Positions 1 to 58,140 of a DNA stretch of 64,000 bases are shown here, one piece after another. Each line of letters starts with the position of its first letter. Positions within the stretch are counted from its first letter, which is position 1. The translations under genes were made by a program, and so were the position numbers. The notes under the pieces are model-generated. The model was not told the origin of the DNA and did not search any database. It worked only from the letters and a program-made list of their open reading frames with translations. The stretch spans positions 41,827,279 to 41,891,278 of the forward strand of contig JAVIAB010000008.1 in NCBI GenBank assembly GCA_032433765.1. The letters run 5' to 3'. This DNA comes from Megaustenia siamemsis (lineage: Eukaryota; Mollusca; Gastropoda; Stylommatophora; Ariophantidae).

Positions 1-661
1 TCCAACCACCTTTTTTACTTACTAGTACAACAGCTTCGCTATATTCTCTTCTCCAGCTGTCCCATTTTTATTTGTTTATTACGTTCAGCCAAGTCTGTCA
101 TCTCCCATGTCTTCCAATAATCAAGAACTAACTAATGAGTTAAAATGATGTCTAGTGATTAAGGTCTACACCCTAGGCAGAGGGTGTTCTAGATGATATG
201 TCAGGTTAGGAACAGAAACTAATAACAGCTACTGTCACTACTATCCATTATCAAAAGAAGTAGCAAACAGACATCATATTCCCATACACTTTAAGGAAAG
301 GAAGAAACCCTTGATTTTTTTAATTAAAAAAATTTATGAAGATTTGGACAAGTGCACATAGGAGACCCTAAGGCTATAATAATAACTGTTATACTAAAAA
401 TTATGGGGGCCAGTCAAAGGAGAGAGCAACTATCAAGTTTTCTTTATGGGGAATAGTGGCAACACAGATAATCCAGATCTGGAACACTGTACAGAGAAAT
501 GGGGAAGGATGCTTGCTGTCACGTAAGACAATCACCAACTGATAATTAACATTTACTTTGCTAGTAAATCTACAGAAAATTATCAAATATTTAATCAGCT
601 TTGGGTTGAATTTTATCCTCTCCTCAGTAACTGTAACTTACATACACCCCAATAAATTCTA

Positions 662-729
662 TGTTTCAGACGAGCGCTGCAATCTTCACAACTTCTCAGA
701 AGAGGGAGCAGGATATGTCATCACAAACA
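662..729 (-). ncRNA. box C/D snoRNA-like unit, copy 1
   Basis: This is the reference copy. On the minus strand: stem TGTT (726-729), one unpaired T, box C GTGATGA (718-724), 18-nt spacer ending GCTCCCTCTT (700-717), box D' CTGA (696-699), 6-nt spacer, C' GTGAAGA (683-689, one mismatch to RUGAUGA), 13-nt guide TTGCAGCGCTCGT (670-682), box D CTGA (666-669), stem AACA (662-665). Size, box order and spacing match box C/D 2'-O-methylation guides, which assemble with fibrillarin, Nop56, Nop58 and the 15.5K protein. It lies in a clathrin intron on the sense strand, so it would be released by intron processing. No expression evidence is available here. Confidence 0.75.
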
Positions 730-1220
730 AAATTTCCAGATATTTACTAACATTAAAAATAATCCTTCACTCATGTTCTGTGAGGCTATCTATCAACCAT
801 CAAATCTTCAAACACCTTTTTTTCTTACGACTACAACAGACTTCACTATTTCCTTCTGATTCTCTTCTCCAGCTGTCCCATTTTTATTACTTTTAGCCAA
901 GTCTGTCATCTCCCATGTCTTCCTATAATCAAGAACTAACTACTGATGAGTTAAAATGATGTTTAATGATTAAAGTCTACACCCTAGGCAGAGGATTCTA
1001 AGTAAAGGAAGAAACACTTGACTTTCTTTAATTAGAAAAATGAATAAAGATCTAGACATGTGTACATAGGAGACCCTGAGGCTATAACAAGAATTGTTAT
1101 ACTAAAAATGATAGAAGCAGGCCAAAGGAGAAAGCAAACATAAGATTTCTTTATGAAGAATAGTGGCAACAGAGATCATGTCCTCAGTATCTATTACTTA
1201 CATACACCCAATAAATTCTA

Positions 1221-1288
1221 TGTTTCAGACGAGCGCTGCAATCTTCACAATTTCTCAGAAGAGGGAGCAGGATATGTCATCACAAACA
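1221..1288 (-). ncRNA. box C/D snoRNA-like unit, copy 2
   Basis: All boxes, both guides and the TGTT/AACA stem are identical to copy 1; only the D'-C' spacer differs (one C/T change). Confidence 0.75.
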
Positions 1289-1771
1289 AAACTTTCAGAT
1301 ATTTATTAACATTAAAAATAATCCTTCACACATGTTCTGTGAGGCTCTCTATCAACCTTCAAACACCTTTTTTTCTTACGACTACAACAGACTTCACTAT
1401 TTCCTTCTGATTCTCTTCTCCAGCTGTCCCATTTCATTACGTTTAGCCAAGTCTGTCATCTTCCATGTCTTTCTATAATCAAGAACTAACTACTGATGAG
1501 TTAAAATGATGTTTAGTGTTAAAGTCTACACCCTAGGCAGAGGATTCTAAGTAAAGGAAGAAACACTTGACTTTCTTTAATTAGAAAAATGAATGAATAT
1601 CTAGACATGTGTGCATAGGAGACCCTGCGGCTATAACAAGAGAAGTTATACTAAAAAATTATAGAGGCAGGTCAAATGAAAGAGCAAACATAGGATTTCT
1701 TTATGAAGATTAGTGGCAACAGAGATCCTTTCCTCATTATCTGTTTCTTACATACACCCCAATAAATTCTA

Positions 1772-1839
1772 TGTTTCAGACGAGCGCTGCAATCTTCACA
1801 ATTTCTCAGAAGAGGGAGCAGGATATGTCATCACAAACA
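1772..1839 (-). ncRNA. box C/D snoRNA-like unit, copy 3
   Basis: All boxes, guides and stem are intact; it carries the T-type D'-C' spacer. It is followed on the right by a long (806-bp) interval. Confidence 0.75.
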
Positions 1840-2577
1840 AAACTTCCAGATATTTATTAACATTAATAATAATCCTTCACTCATGTTCTGTGAGGCTCTC
1901 TATCAACCGTCAAATCTCCAACCACCTTTTTTACTTACTAGTACAACAGTTTCGCTATATTCTCTTCTCCAGCTGTCCCATTTTTATTTGTTTATTACGT
2001 TCAGCCAAGTCTGTCATCTCCCATGTCTTCCAATAATCAAGAACTAACTAATGAGTTAAAATGATGTCTAGTGATTAAGGTCTACACCCTAGGCAGAGGG
2101 TGTTCTAGATGATATGTCAGGTTAGGAACAGAAACTAATAACAGCTACTGTCACTACTATCCATTATCAAAAGAAGTAGCAAACAGACATCATATTCCCA
2201 TACACTTTAAGGAAAGGAAGAAACCCTTGATTTTTTTAATTAAAAAAATTTATGAAGATTTGGACAAGTGCACATAGGAGACCCTAAGGCTATAATAATA
2301 ACTATTATACTAAAAATTATGGGGGCCAGTCAAAGGAGAGAGCAACTATCAAGTTTTCTTTATGGGGAATAGTGGCAACACAGATAATCCAGATCTGGAA
2401 CACTGTACAGAGAAATGGGGAAGGATGCTTGCTGTCACGTAAGACAATCACCAACTGATAATTAACATTTACTTTGCTAGTAAATCTACAGAAAATTATC
2501 AAATATTTAATCAGCTTTGGGTTGAATTTTATCCTCTCCTCAGTAACTGTAACTTACATACACCCCAATAAATTCTA

Positions 2578-2645
2578 TGTTTCAGACGAGCGCTGCAATC
2601 TTCACAACTTCTCAGAAGAGGGAGCAGGATATGTCATCACAAACA
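2578..2645 (-). ncRNA. box C/D snoRNA-like unit, copy 4
   Basis: The core is identical to copy 1, including the C-type spacer. The flank next to box C (ATATATTTG on the plus strand) differs from other copies, so variation begins just outside the core. Confidence 0.75.
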
Positions 2646-3138
2646 AAACTTCCATATATTTGTTAACATTAACAATAATCCTTCACTCATGTTCTGTGAG
2701 GCTATCTATCAACTTTCAAATCTTCAAACATCTTTTGTTATTACGACTACAACAGGCTTCACTATTCCCTTCTGATTCTCTTCTCCAGCTGTCCTATTTT
2801 TATTACTTTTAGCCAAGTCTGTCATCTCTCATGTCTTCCTATAATCAAGAACTAAATACTGATGAGTTAAAATTATGTCTAGTGATTAAAGTCTACACCC
2901 TAGGCAGAGGATTCTAAGTAAAGGAAGAAACACTTGACTTTCTTTAATTAGAAAAATGAATGAAGATCTAGACATGTGTGCATAGGAGACCCTGCGGCTA
3001 TAACAAGAGAAGTTATACTAAAAAATTATAGAGGCAGGTCAAATGAAAGAGCAAACATAGGATTTCTTTATGAAGATTAGTGGCAACAGAGATCCTTTCC
3101 TCAGTATCTATTACTTACATACACCCCAATAAATTCTA

Positions 3139-3206
3139 TGTTTCAGACGAGCGCTGCAATCTTCACAATTTCTCAGAAGAGGGAGCAGGATATGTCATCA
3201 CAAACA
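3139..3206 (-). ncRNA. box C/D snoRNA-like unit, copy 5
   Basis: The core is intact with the T-type spacer. It lies in the second of two near-identical ~1.37-kb long-short blocks. Confidence 0.75.
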
Positions 3207-3944
3207 AAACTTCCAGATATTTATTAACATTAATAATAATCCTTCACTCATGTTCTGTGAGGCTCTCTATCAACCGTCAAATCTCCAACCACCTTTTTTA
3301 CTTACTAGTACAACAGTTTCGCTATATTCTCTTCTCCAGCTGTCCCATTTTTATTTGTTTATTACGTTCAGCCAAGTCTGTCATCTCCCATGTCTTCCAA
3401 TAATCAAGAACTAACTAATGAGTTAAAATGATGTCTAGTGATTAAGGTCTACACCCTAGGCAGAGGGTGTTCTAGATGATATGTCAGGTTAGGAACAGAA
3501 ACTAATAACAGCTACTGTCACTACTATCCATTATCAAAAGAAGTAGCAAACAGACATCATATTCCCATACACTTTAAGGAAAGGAAGAAACCCTTGATTT
3601 TTTTAATTAAAAAAATTTATGAAGATTTGGACAAGTGCACATAGGAGACCCTAAGGCTATAATAATAACTATTATACTAAAAATTATGGGGGCCAGTCAA
3701 AGGAGAGAGCAACTATCAAGTTTTCTTTATGGGGAATAGTGGCAACACAGATAATCCAGATCTGGAACACTGTACAGAGAAATGGGGAAGGATGCTTGCT
3801 GTCACGTAAGACAATCACCAACTGATAATTAACATTTACTTTGCTAGTAAATCTACAGAAAATTATCAAATATTTAATCAGCTTTGGGTTGAATTTTATC
3901 CTCTCCTCAGTAACTGTAACTTACATACACCCCAATAAATTCTA

Positions 3945-4012
3945 TGTTTCAGACGAGCGCTGCAATCTTCACAACTTCTCAGAAGAGGGAGCAGGATATG
4001 TCATCACAAACA
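3945..4012 (-). ncRNA. box C/D snoRNA-like unit, copy 6
   Basis: The core is identical to copies 1 and 4 (C-type spacer) and shares the copy 4 flanks, which shows block duplication. Confidence 0.75.
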
Positions 4013-4503
4013 AAACTTCCATATATTTGTTAACATTAACAATAATCCTTCACTCATGTTCTGTGAGGCTATCTATCAACTTTCAAATCTTCAAACATCT
4101 TTTGTTATTACGACTACAACAGGCTTCACTATTCCCTTCTGATTCTCTTCTCCAGCTGTCCTATTTTTATTACTTTTAGCCAAGTCTGTCATCTCTCATG
4201 TCTTCCTATAATCAAGAACTAAATACTGATGAGTTAAAATTATGTCTAGTGATTAAAGTCTACACCCTAGGCAGAGGATTCTAAGTAAAGGAAGAAACAC
4301 TTGACTTTCTTAATTAGAAAAATGAATAAAGATCTAGACATGTGTACATAGGAGACCCTGAGGCTATAACAAGAATTGTTATACTAAAAATGATAGAAGC
4401 AGGCCAAAGGAGAAAGCAAACATAAGATTTCTTTATGAAGAATAGTGGCAACAGAGATCATGTCCTCAGTATCTATTACTTACATACACCCCAATAAATT
4501 CTA

Positions 4504-4571
4504 TGTTTCAGACGAGCGCTGCAATCTTCACAATTTCTCAGAAGAGGGAGCAGGATATGTCATCACAAACA
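4504..4571 (-). ncRNA. box C/D snoRNA-like unit, copy 7
   Basis: The core is intact with the T-type spacer. Its flanks match those of copy 2, about 3.28 kb away. Confidence 0.75.
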
Positions 4572-5055
4572 AAACTTTCAGATATTTATTAACATTAAAA
4601 ATAATCCTTCACACATGTTCTGTGAGGCTCTCTATCAACCTTCAAACACCTTTTTTTCTTACGACTACAACAGACTTCACTATTTCCTTCTGATTCTCTT
4701 CTCCAGCTGTCCCATTTCATTACGTTTAGCCAAGTCTGTCATCTTCCATGTCTTTCTATAATCAAGAACTAACTACTGATGAGTTAAAATGATGTTTAGT
4801 GATTAAAGTCTACACCCTAGGCAGAGGATTCTAAGTAAAGGAAGAAACACTTGACTTTCTTTAATTAGAAAAATGAATGAATATCTAGACATGTGTGCAT
4901 AGGAGACCCTGCGGCTATAACAAGAGAAGTTATACTAAAAAATTATAGAGGCAGGTCAAAGGAAAGAGCAAACATAGGATTTTTTTATGAAGAATAGTGG
5001 CAACTGAGATCCTTTCCTCATTATCTGTTTCTTACATACACCCCAATAAATTCTA

Positions 5056-5123
5056 TGTTTCAGACGAGCGCTGCAATCTTCACAATTTCTCAGAAGAGGG
5101 AGCAGGATATGTCATCACAAACA
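5056..5123 (-). ncRNA. box C/D snoRNA-like unit, copy 8
   Basis: The core is intact with the T-type spacer, followed by a long unit whose right part matches the first bases of the window. Confidence 0.75.
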
Positions 5124-5860
5124 AAACTTCCAGATATTTATTAACATTAATAATAATCCTTCACTCATGTTCTGTGAGGCTCTCTATCAACCGTCAAATC
5201 TCCAACCACCTTTTTTACTTACTAGTACAACAGCTTCGCTATATTCTCTTCTCCAGCTGTCCCATTTTTATTTGTTTATTACGTTCAGTCAAGTCTGTCA
5301 TCTCCTATGTCTTCCAATAATCAAGAACTAACTGAGTTAAAATGATGTCTAGTGATTAAGGTCTACACCCTAGGCAGAGGATGTTCTAGATGATATGTCA
5401 GGTTAGGAACAGAAGCTAATAACAGCTACTGTCACTACTACCCATTATCAAAAGCAGATGCAAACTGACATCATGTTGCCAGACACTTTAAGGAAAGGAA
5501 GAAACCCTTGATTTTTTTAATTAAAAAATTTATGAAGATTTGGACAAGTGCACATAGGAGACCCTAAGGCTATAATAATAATAACTGTTATACTAAAAAT
5601 TATGGGGGCCGGTCAAAGGAGAGAGCAAATATCAAGATTTCTTTATGGGAATAGTGGCAACACAGATAATCCAGATCTGGAACACTGTACAGAGAAATGG
5701 GGAAGGATGCTTGCTGTCACGTAAGACAATCACCAATTGATAATTAACATTTACTTTGCTAGTAAATCTACAGAAAATTATCAAATATTTAATCAGCTTT
5801 GGGTTGATTTTTATCCTCTCCTCAGTATCTGTTACTTACAATACACCCCAATAAATTCTA

Positions 5861-5928
5861 TGTTTCAGACGAGCGCTGCAATCTTCACAATTTCTCAGAA
5901 GAGGGAGCAGGATATGTCATCACAAACA
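5861..5928 (-). ncRNA. box C/D snoRNA-like unit, copy 9
   Basis: The core is intact with the T-type spacer. One extra base in the left flank leaves the 68-nt core unaffected. Confidence 0.75.
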
Positions 5929-6411
5929 AAACTTTCAGATATTTATTAACATTAAAAATAATCCTTCACTCATGTTCTGTGAGGCTCTCTATCAACCTTC
6001 AACGACCTTTATTTCTTACGACTACAACAGGCTTCACTACTTCCTCCTGATTCTCTTCTCCAGCTGTCCCATTTCATTACTTTTAGCCAACTCTTTCATC
6101 TCCCATGTCTTCCTATAATCAAGAACTAACTACTGATGAGTTAAAATGATGTTTAGTGATTAAAGTCTACACCCTAGGCAGAGGATTCTAAGTAAAGGAA
6201 GAAACACTTGACTTTCTTTAATTAGAAAAATGAATGAAGATCTAGACATGTGTGCATAGGAGACCCTGCGGCTATAACAAGAGAAGTTATACTATAAAAT
6301 TATAGAGGCAGGTCAAAGGAAAGAGCAAACATAGGATTTTTTTATGAAGAATAGTGGCAACAGAGATCCTTTCCTCATTATCTGTTTCTTACATACACCC
6401 CAATAAATTCT

Positions 6412-6479
6412 ATGTTTTAGACGAGCGCTGCAATCTTCACAATTTCTCAGAAGAGGGAGCAGGATATGTCATCACAAAC
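6412..6479 (-). ncRNA. box C/D snoRNA-like unit, copy 10 (box D mutated)
   Basis: This copy equals the others except that box D reads CTAA instead of CTGA (6416-6419). Box D is essential for the kink-turn, so this copy is probably non-functional. It is the only core change among 13 copies outside the D'-C' spacer. Confidence 0.65.
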
Positions 6480-6964
6480 AAAACTTTCAGATATTTATTA
6501 ACATTAAAAATAATCCTTCACACATGTTCTGTGAGGCTCTCTATCAACCTTCAATCACCTTTTTTTCTTACGACTACAACAGGCTTCACTACTTCCTTCT
6601 GATTCTCTTCTCCAGCTGTCCCATTTTTATTACGTTTAGCCAACTCTTTCATCTCCCATGTCTTCCTATAATCAAGAACTAACTACTGATGAGTTAAAAT
6701 GATGTTTAATGATTAAAGTCTACACCCTAGGCAGAGGATTCTAAGTAAAGGAAGAAACACTTGACTTTCTTTAATTGGAAAAATGAATAAAGATCTAGAC
6801 ATGTGTACATAGGAGACCCTGAGGCTATAACAATAGATGTTATACTAAAAATTATAGAAGCAGGCCAAAGGAAAGAGCAAACATAAGATTTCTTTATGAA
6901 GAATAGTGGCAACTGAGATCATGTCCTTAGTATCTATTACTTACATACACCCCAATAAATTCTA

Positions 6965-7032
6965 TGTTTCAGACGAGCGCTGCAATCTTCACAATTTCTC
7001 AGAAGAGGGAGCAGGATATGTCATCACAAACA
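6965..7032 (-). ncRNA. box C/D snoRNA-like unit, copy 11
   Basis: The core is intact with the T-type spacer; a long (807-bp) interval follows. Confidence 0.75.
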
Positions 7033-7771
7033 AAACTTTCAGATATTTATTAACATTAAAAATAATCCTTCACACATGTTCTGTGAGGCTCTCTATCAAC
7101 CGTCAAATCTCCAACCACCTTTTTTACTTACTGGTACAACAGCTTCACTATATTCTCTTCTCCAGCTGTCCCATTTTTATTTGTTTATTACGTTCAGTCA
7201 AGTCTGTCATCTCCCATGTCTTCCAATAATCAAGAACTAACTAATGAGTTAAAATGATGTCTAGTGATTAAGGTCTACACCCTAGGCAGAGGGTGTTCTA
7301 GATGATATGTCAGGTTAGGAACAGAAGCTAATAACAGCTACTGTCACTACTACCCATTATCAAAAGAAGATGCAAACTGACATCATGTTGCCAGACACTT
7401 TAAGGAAAGGAAGAAACCCTTGATTTTTTTAATTAAAAAATTTATGAAGATTTGGACAAGTGCACATAGGAGACCCTAAGGCTATAATAATAATAACTGT
7501 TATACTAAAAATTATGGGGGCCGGTCAAAGGAGAGAGCAAATATCAAGATTTCTTTATGGGGAATAGTGGCAACACAGATAATCCAGATCTGGAACACTG
7601 TACAGAGAAATGGGGAAGGATGCTTGCTGTCACGTAAGACAATCACCAATTGATAATTAACATTTACTTTGCTAGTAAATCTACAGAAAATTATCAAATA
7701 TTTAATCAGCTTTGGGTTGATTTTATCCTCTCCTCAGTATCTGTTACTTACATACACCCCAATAAATTCTA

Positions 7772-7839
7772 TGTTTCAGACGAGCGCTGCAATCTTCACA
7801 ATTTCTCAGAAGAGGGAGCAGGATATGTCATCACAAACA
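7772..7839 (-). ncRNA. box C/D snoRNA-like unit, copy 12
   Basis: The core is intact with the T-type spacer. Confidence 0.75.
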
Positions 7840-8329
7840 AAACTTTCAGATATTTACTAACATTAAAAATAATCCTTCACACATGTTCTGTGAGGCTCTC
7901 TATCAACCTTCAATCCTTCAACCACCTTTATTTCTTACGACTACAACAGGCTTCACTACTTCCTCCTGATTCCCTTCTCCAGCTGTCCCATTTCATTACG
8001 TTTAGCCAACTCTTTCATCTCCCATGTCTTCCTATAATCAAGAACTAACTAATGAGTTTAAATGATGTCTAGTGATTAAAGTCTGCATCCTAGGCAGAGG
8101 ACTCTAAGGAAAGGAAGAAACACTTAATTTTCTTTAATTAAATAAAAATGAATAAAGATCTAGACATGTGTACATAGCAGACCCTGAGGCTATAACAAGA
8201 GATATTATACTAAAAATTATAGAGGCAGGCCAAAGGAGAGAGCAAACATAAGATTTCTTTATGAAGAATAGTGGCAGCAGAGATCATGTCCTCATTATTT
8301 GTTACATACATACACCCCAATAAATTGTA

Positions 8330-8397
8330 TGTTTCAGACGAGCGCTGCAATCTTCACAACTTCTCAGAAGAGGGAGCAGGATATGTCATCACAAACA
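8330..8397 (-). ncRNA. box C/D snoRNA-like unit, copy 13
   Basis: The core is intact with the C-type spacer. Its flanks are the most diverged of the full-length copies (for example AATTGTATG instead of AATTCTATG beside box D), yet the 68-nt core is unchanged. Confidence 0.75.
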
Positions 8398-8775
8398 AAA
8401 CTTCTAGATATTTATTAACATTAATAATAATCCTTCACTCATGTTCTGTGAGGCTCTCTATCAACCGTCAATTCTTCAAACACCTTTTTTTCTTAAGACT
8501 ACAACAGGCTTCACTATTTCCTTCTGATTCTCTTCTCCAGCTGTCCCATTTCATTACTTTTAGCCAAGTCTGTCATCTCCAATGTCTTCCAATAATCAAG
8601 AACTAACTGCTGATGAGTTAAAATGATGTCTAGTGATTAAGGTCTACATCCTAGTCAAAGGATTCTAAGGAAAGGAAGAAACACTTAATTTTCTTTCATT
8701 AAAAAAATGAATGAAGATTTAGATATGTGTACATAGGAGACCCTGAGTCTATAACAAGAGATGTTATACTAAAAA

Positions 8776-8829
8776 GCTGCAATCTTCACAACTTCTCAGA
8801 AGAGGTAGTAGAGTATGTTATCACAAACA
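8776..8829 (-). pseudogene. decayed snoRNA-like unit at array edge, copy 14
   Basis: The unit is truncated inside the D guide, so box D and the 3' stem are missing. Box C is GTGATAA and the D' guide is altered (TACTACCTCTT). D' and C' are intact. The orientation matches the array. Confidence 0.7.
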
Positions 8830-8856
8830 AAACTTCCAGATATTTATTAACATTAA

Positions 8857-8975
8857 CCCTAGATTATGATGCGAATTTGTGACTCACATGTTTGCAATAC
8901 CATAGTAAAAATTACTACCTCTTAATTGTAACATTAGGAGCTATAAAAATAATATGTATAATTTTCTATGTGTTT
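8857..8975. mobile_element. piggyBac-like terminal fragment, TTAA-flanked
   Basis: TTAA (8853-8856) is followed by CCCTAGATTATGATGCG, the terminus typical of piggyBac elements. The next ~80 bp match, in reverse complement, the right end of another element at 32490-32563 and internal sequence near 35040-35100. Only one end is present. It sits at the decayed edge of the snoRNA array. Confidence 0.6.
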
Positions 8976-9604
8976 CAATAATCAAGAACTGTCGATTGAT
9001 TAAGATCTGCAGCTTAGGTAGAGAGTTCTTTACAATGTGGGTTTACTTTATGAACAGAAGCTAACAACAGTTACAATGACTACTATCCATTGTGAGGAGA
9101 AGAAGAGCTAACAATGCAAATTAGGTTAAAATGACACAGATCGTAAAGAAATTGGCAGGTACTTTCATAGATGTAAAGTCCTGTCACAGTCAATATCATT
9201 TTGTACTAACACTGGATGCAGAAAACCAAGGTATGTGTAAATGCTGCGTACTGTCAATGAGAGGTCAGGTTTGATCTTCAACGATAGCCTCAAGTCTTAC
9301 CAAGTCCTAAAATGGGTATCAGATTTTTCTGGAAAAGTACTTTTACAGCTGCATAAAATTGTGGATTAATTTCAGGATGTAAGAAAACTGCAAGTGAAAA
9401 CTGCAAAAACTCTACCTGGTGGGGAACAAAGGGAGATATAGAGTGAGTAAGCGTATTGGATCCTGTCATCTGCTGAAGCTATCGTTTGTAATTTTTTAAT
9501 ATCCTCCATAAAAAAGTATTCACTTCAAAAAAGCCTGCAGTTTGATCAATCTTTTTCCATTAATGCCATTTCTGTCACACTTTTTGAAGATATTATAACT
9601 TTAC

Positions 9605-58001
<48,397 letters not shown>

Positions 58002-58140
58002 GGCTTAATGCCAATGCTTTCATGTGCTGACACCAGTCGAAAAATGCCAAGCTTGAGTTCTCTCCTGGCGGACCGTCAAAGAGCAGAGTTATCCGTAAAA
58101 TGGCTGCCACCGGTAGTTACAAACGAAAAAATATAACCAA
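58002..58140 (-). promoter_or_regulatory. clathrin 5' UTR / proximal promoter region with YY1-like site
   Basis: The sequence just upstream of the ATG is less AT-rich than its surroundings. It carries AAAATGGCTGCC (about 58096-58107, plus strand), close to the YY1 consensus AANATGGCNGC that is common near animal transcription starts. No TATA box is evident. The transcription start is unknown, so the UTR/promoter border is a guess. Confidence 0.35.

Larger units (their letters stand above)
1..8980 (-). repeat. tandem snoRNA-unit array in clathrin intron 19
   Basis: At least 13 tandem units lie in one orientation, each with an invariant ~68-bp core. Core-to-core distances are 559, 551, 806, 561, 806, 559, 552, 805, 551, 553, 807, 558 and 446 bp. 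Short (~555) and long (~806) units alternate mostly as long-short-short, so whole blocks recur about every 1,916 bp; two adjacent 1,366-bp long-short blocks (1772-4504) are almost identical. Long units carry ~250 extra bp. The array runs off the left edge: position 1 is mid-unit and matches 1917 and 5204. On the right it decays through a broken core (8776-8829), a piggyBac-like end (8857-8975) and diverged unit sequence to about 9130. Homogeneity suggests recent unequal exchange or duplication. Confidence 0.9.

Noticed and set aside
646..740. Array core as a plus-strand exon (TTTCAG acceptor before ACGAGCG)
   Set aside because: No consistent donor follows, the strand opposes the clathrin gene, and the TTTCAG is explained as the reverse complement of box D plus stem.
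401..7697. Repeated 61-codon minus-strand frames in the long units
   Set aside because: Same reason: identical only where units are recent duplicates, no conserved start context and no similarity to known proteins.
558..8606. Repeated plus-strand frames of about 80-130 codons across the array
   Set aside because: They recur only because the repeat unit is conserved; ends and lengths shift with each unit, they lack domains and the conserved part is explained by snoRNA boxes on the other strand.
1..8829. CRISPR-like or satellite interpretation of the array
   Set aside because: Eukaryotic context, spacing of hundreds of bases and related spacers exclude CRISPR; a plain satellite does not explain a core conserved also outside the array.
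8776..8829. Copy 14 as a functional snoRNA
   Set aside because: Box D, the 3' stem and part of the guide are missing and box C is altered.
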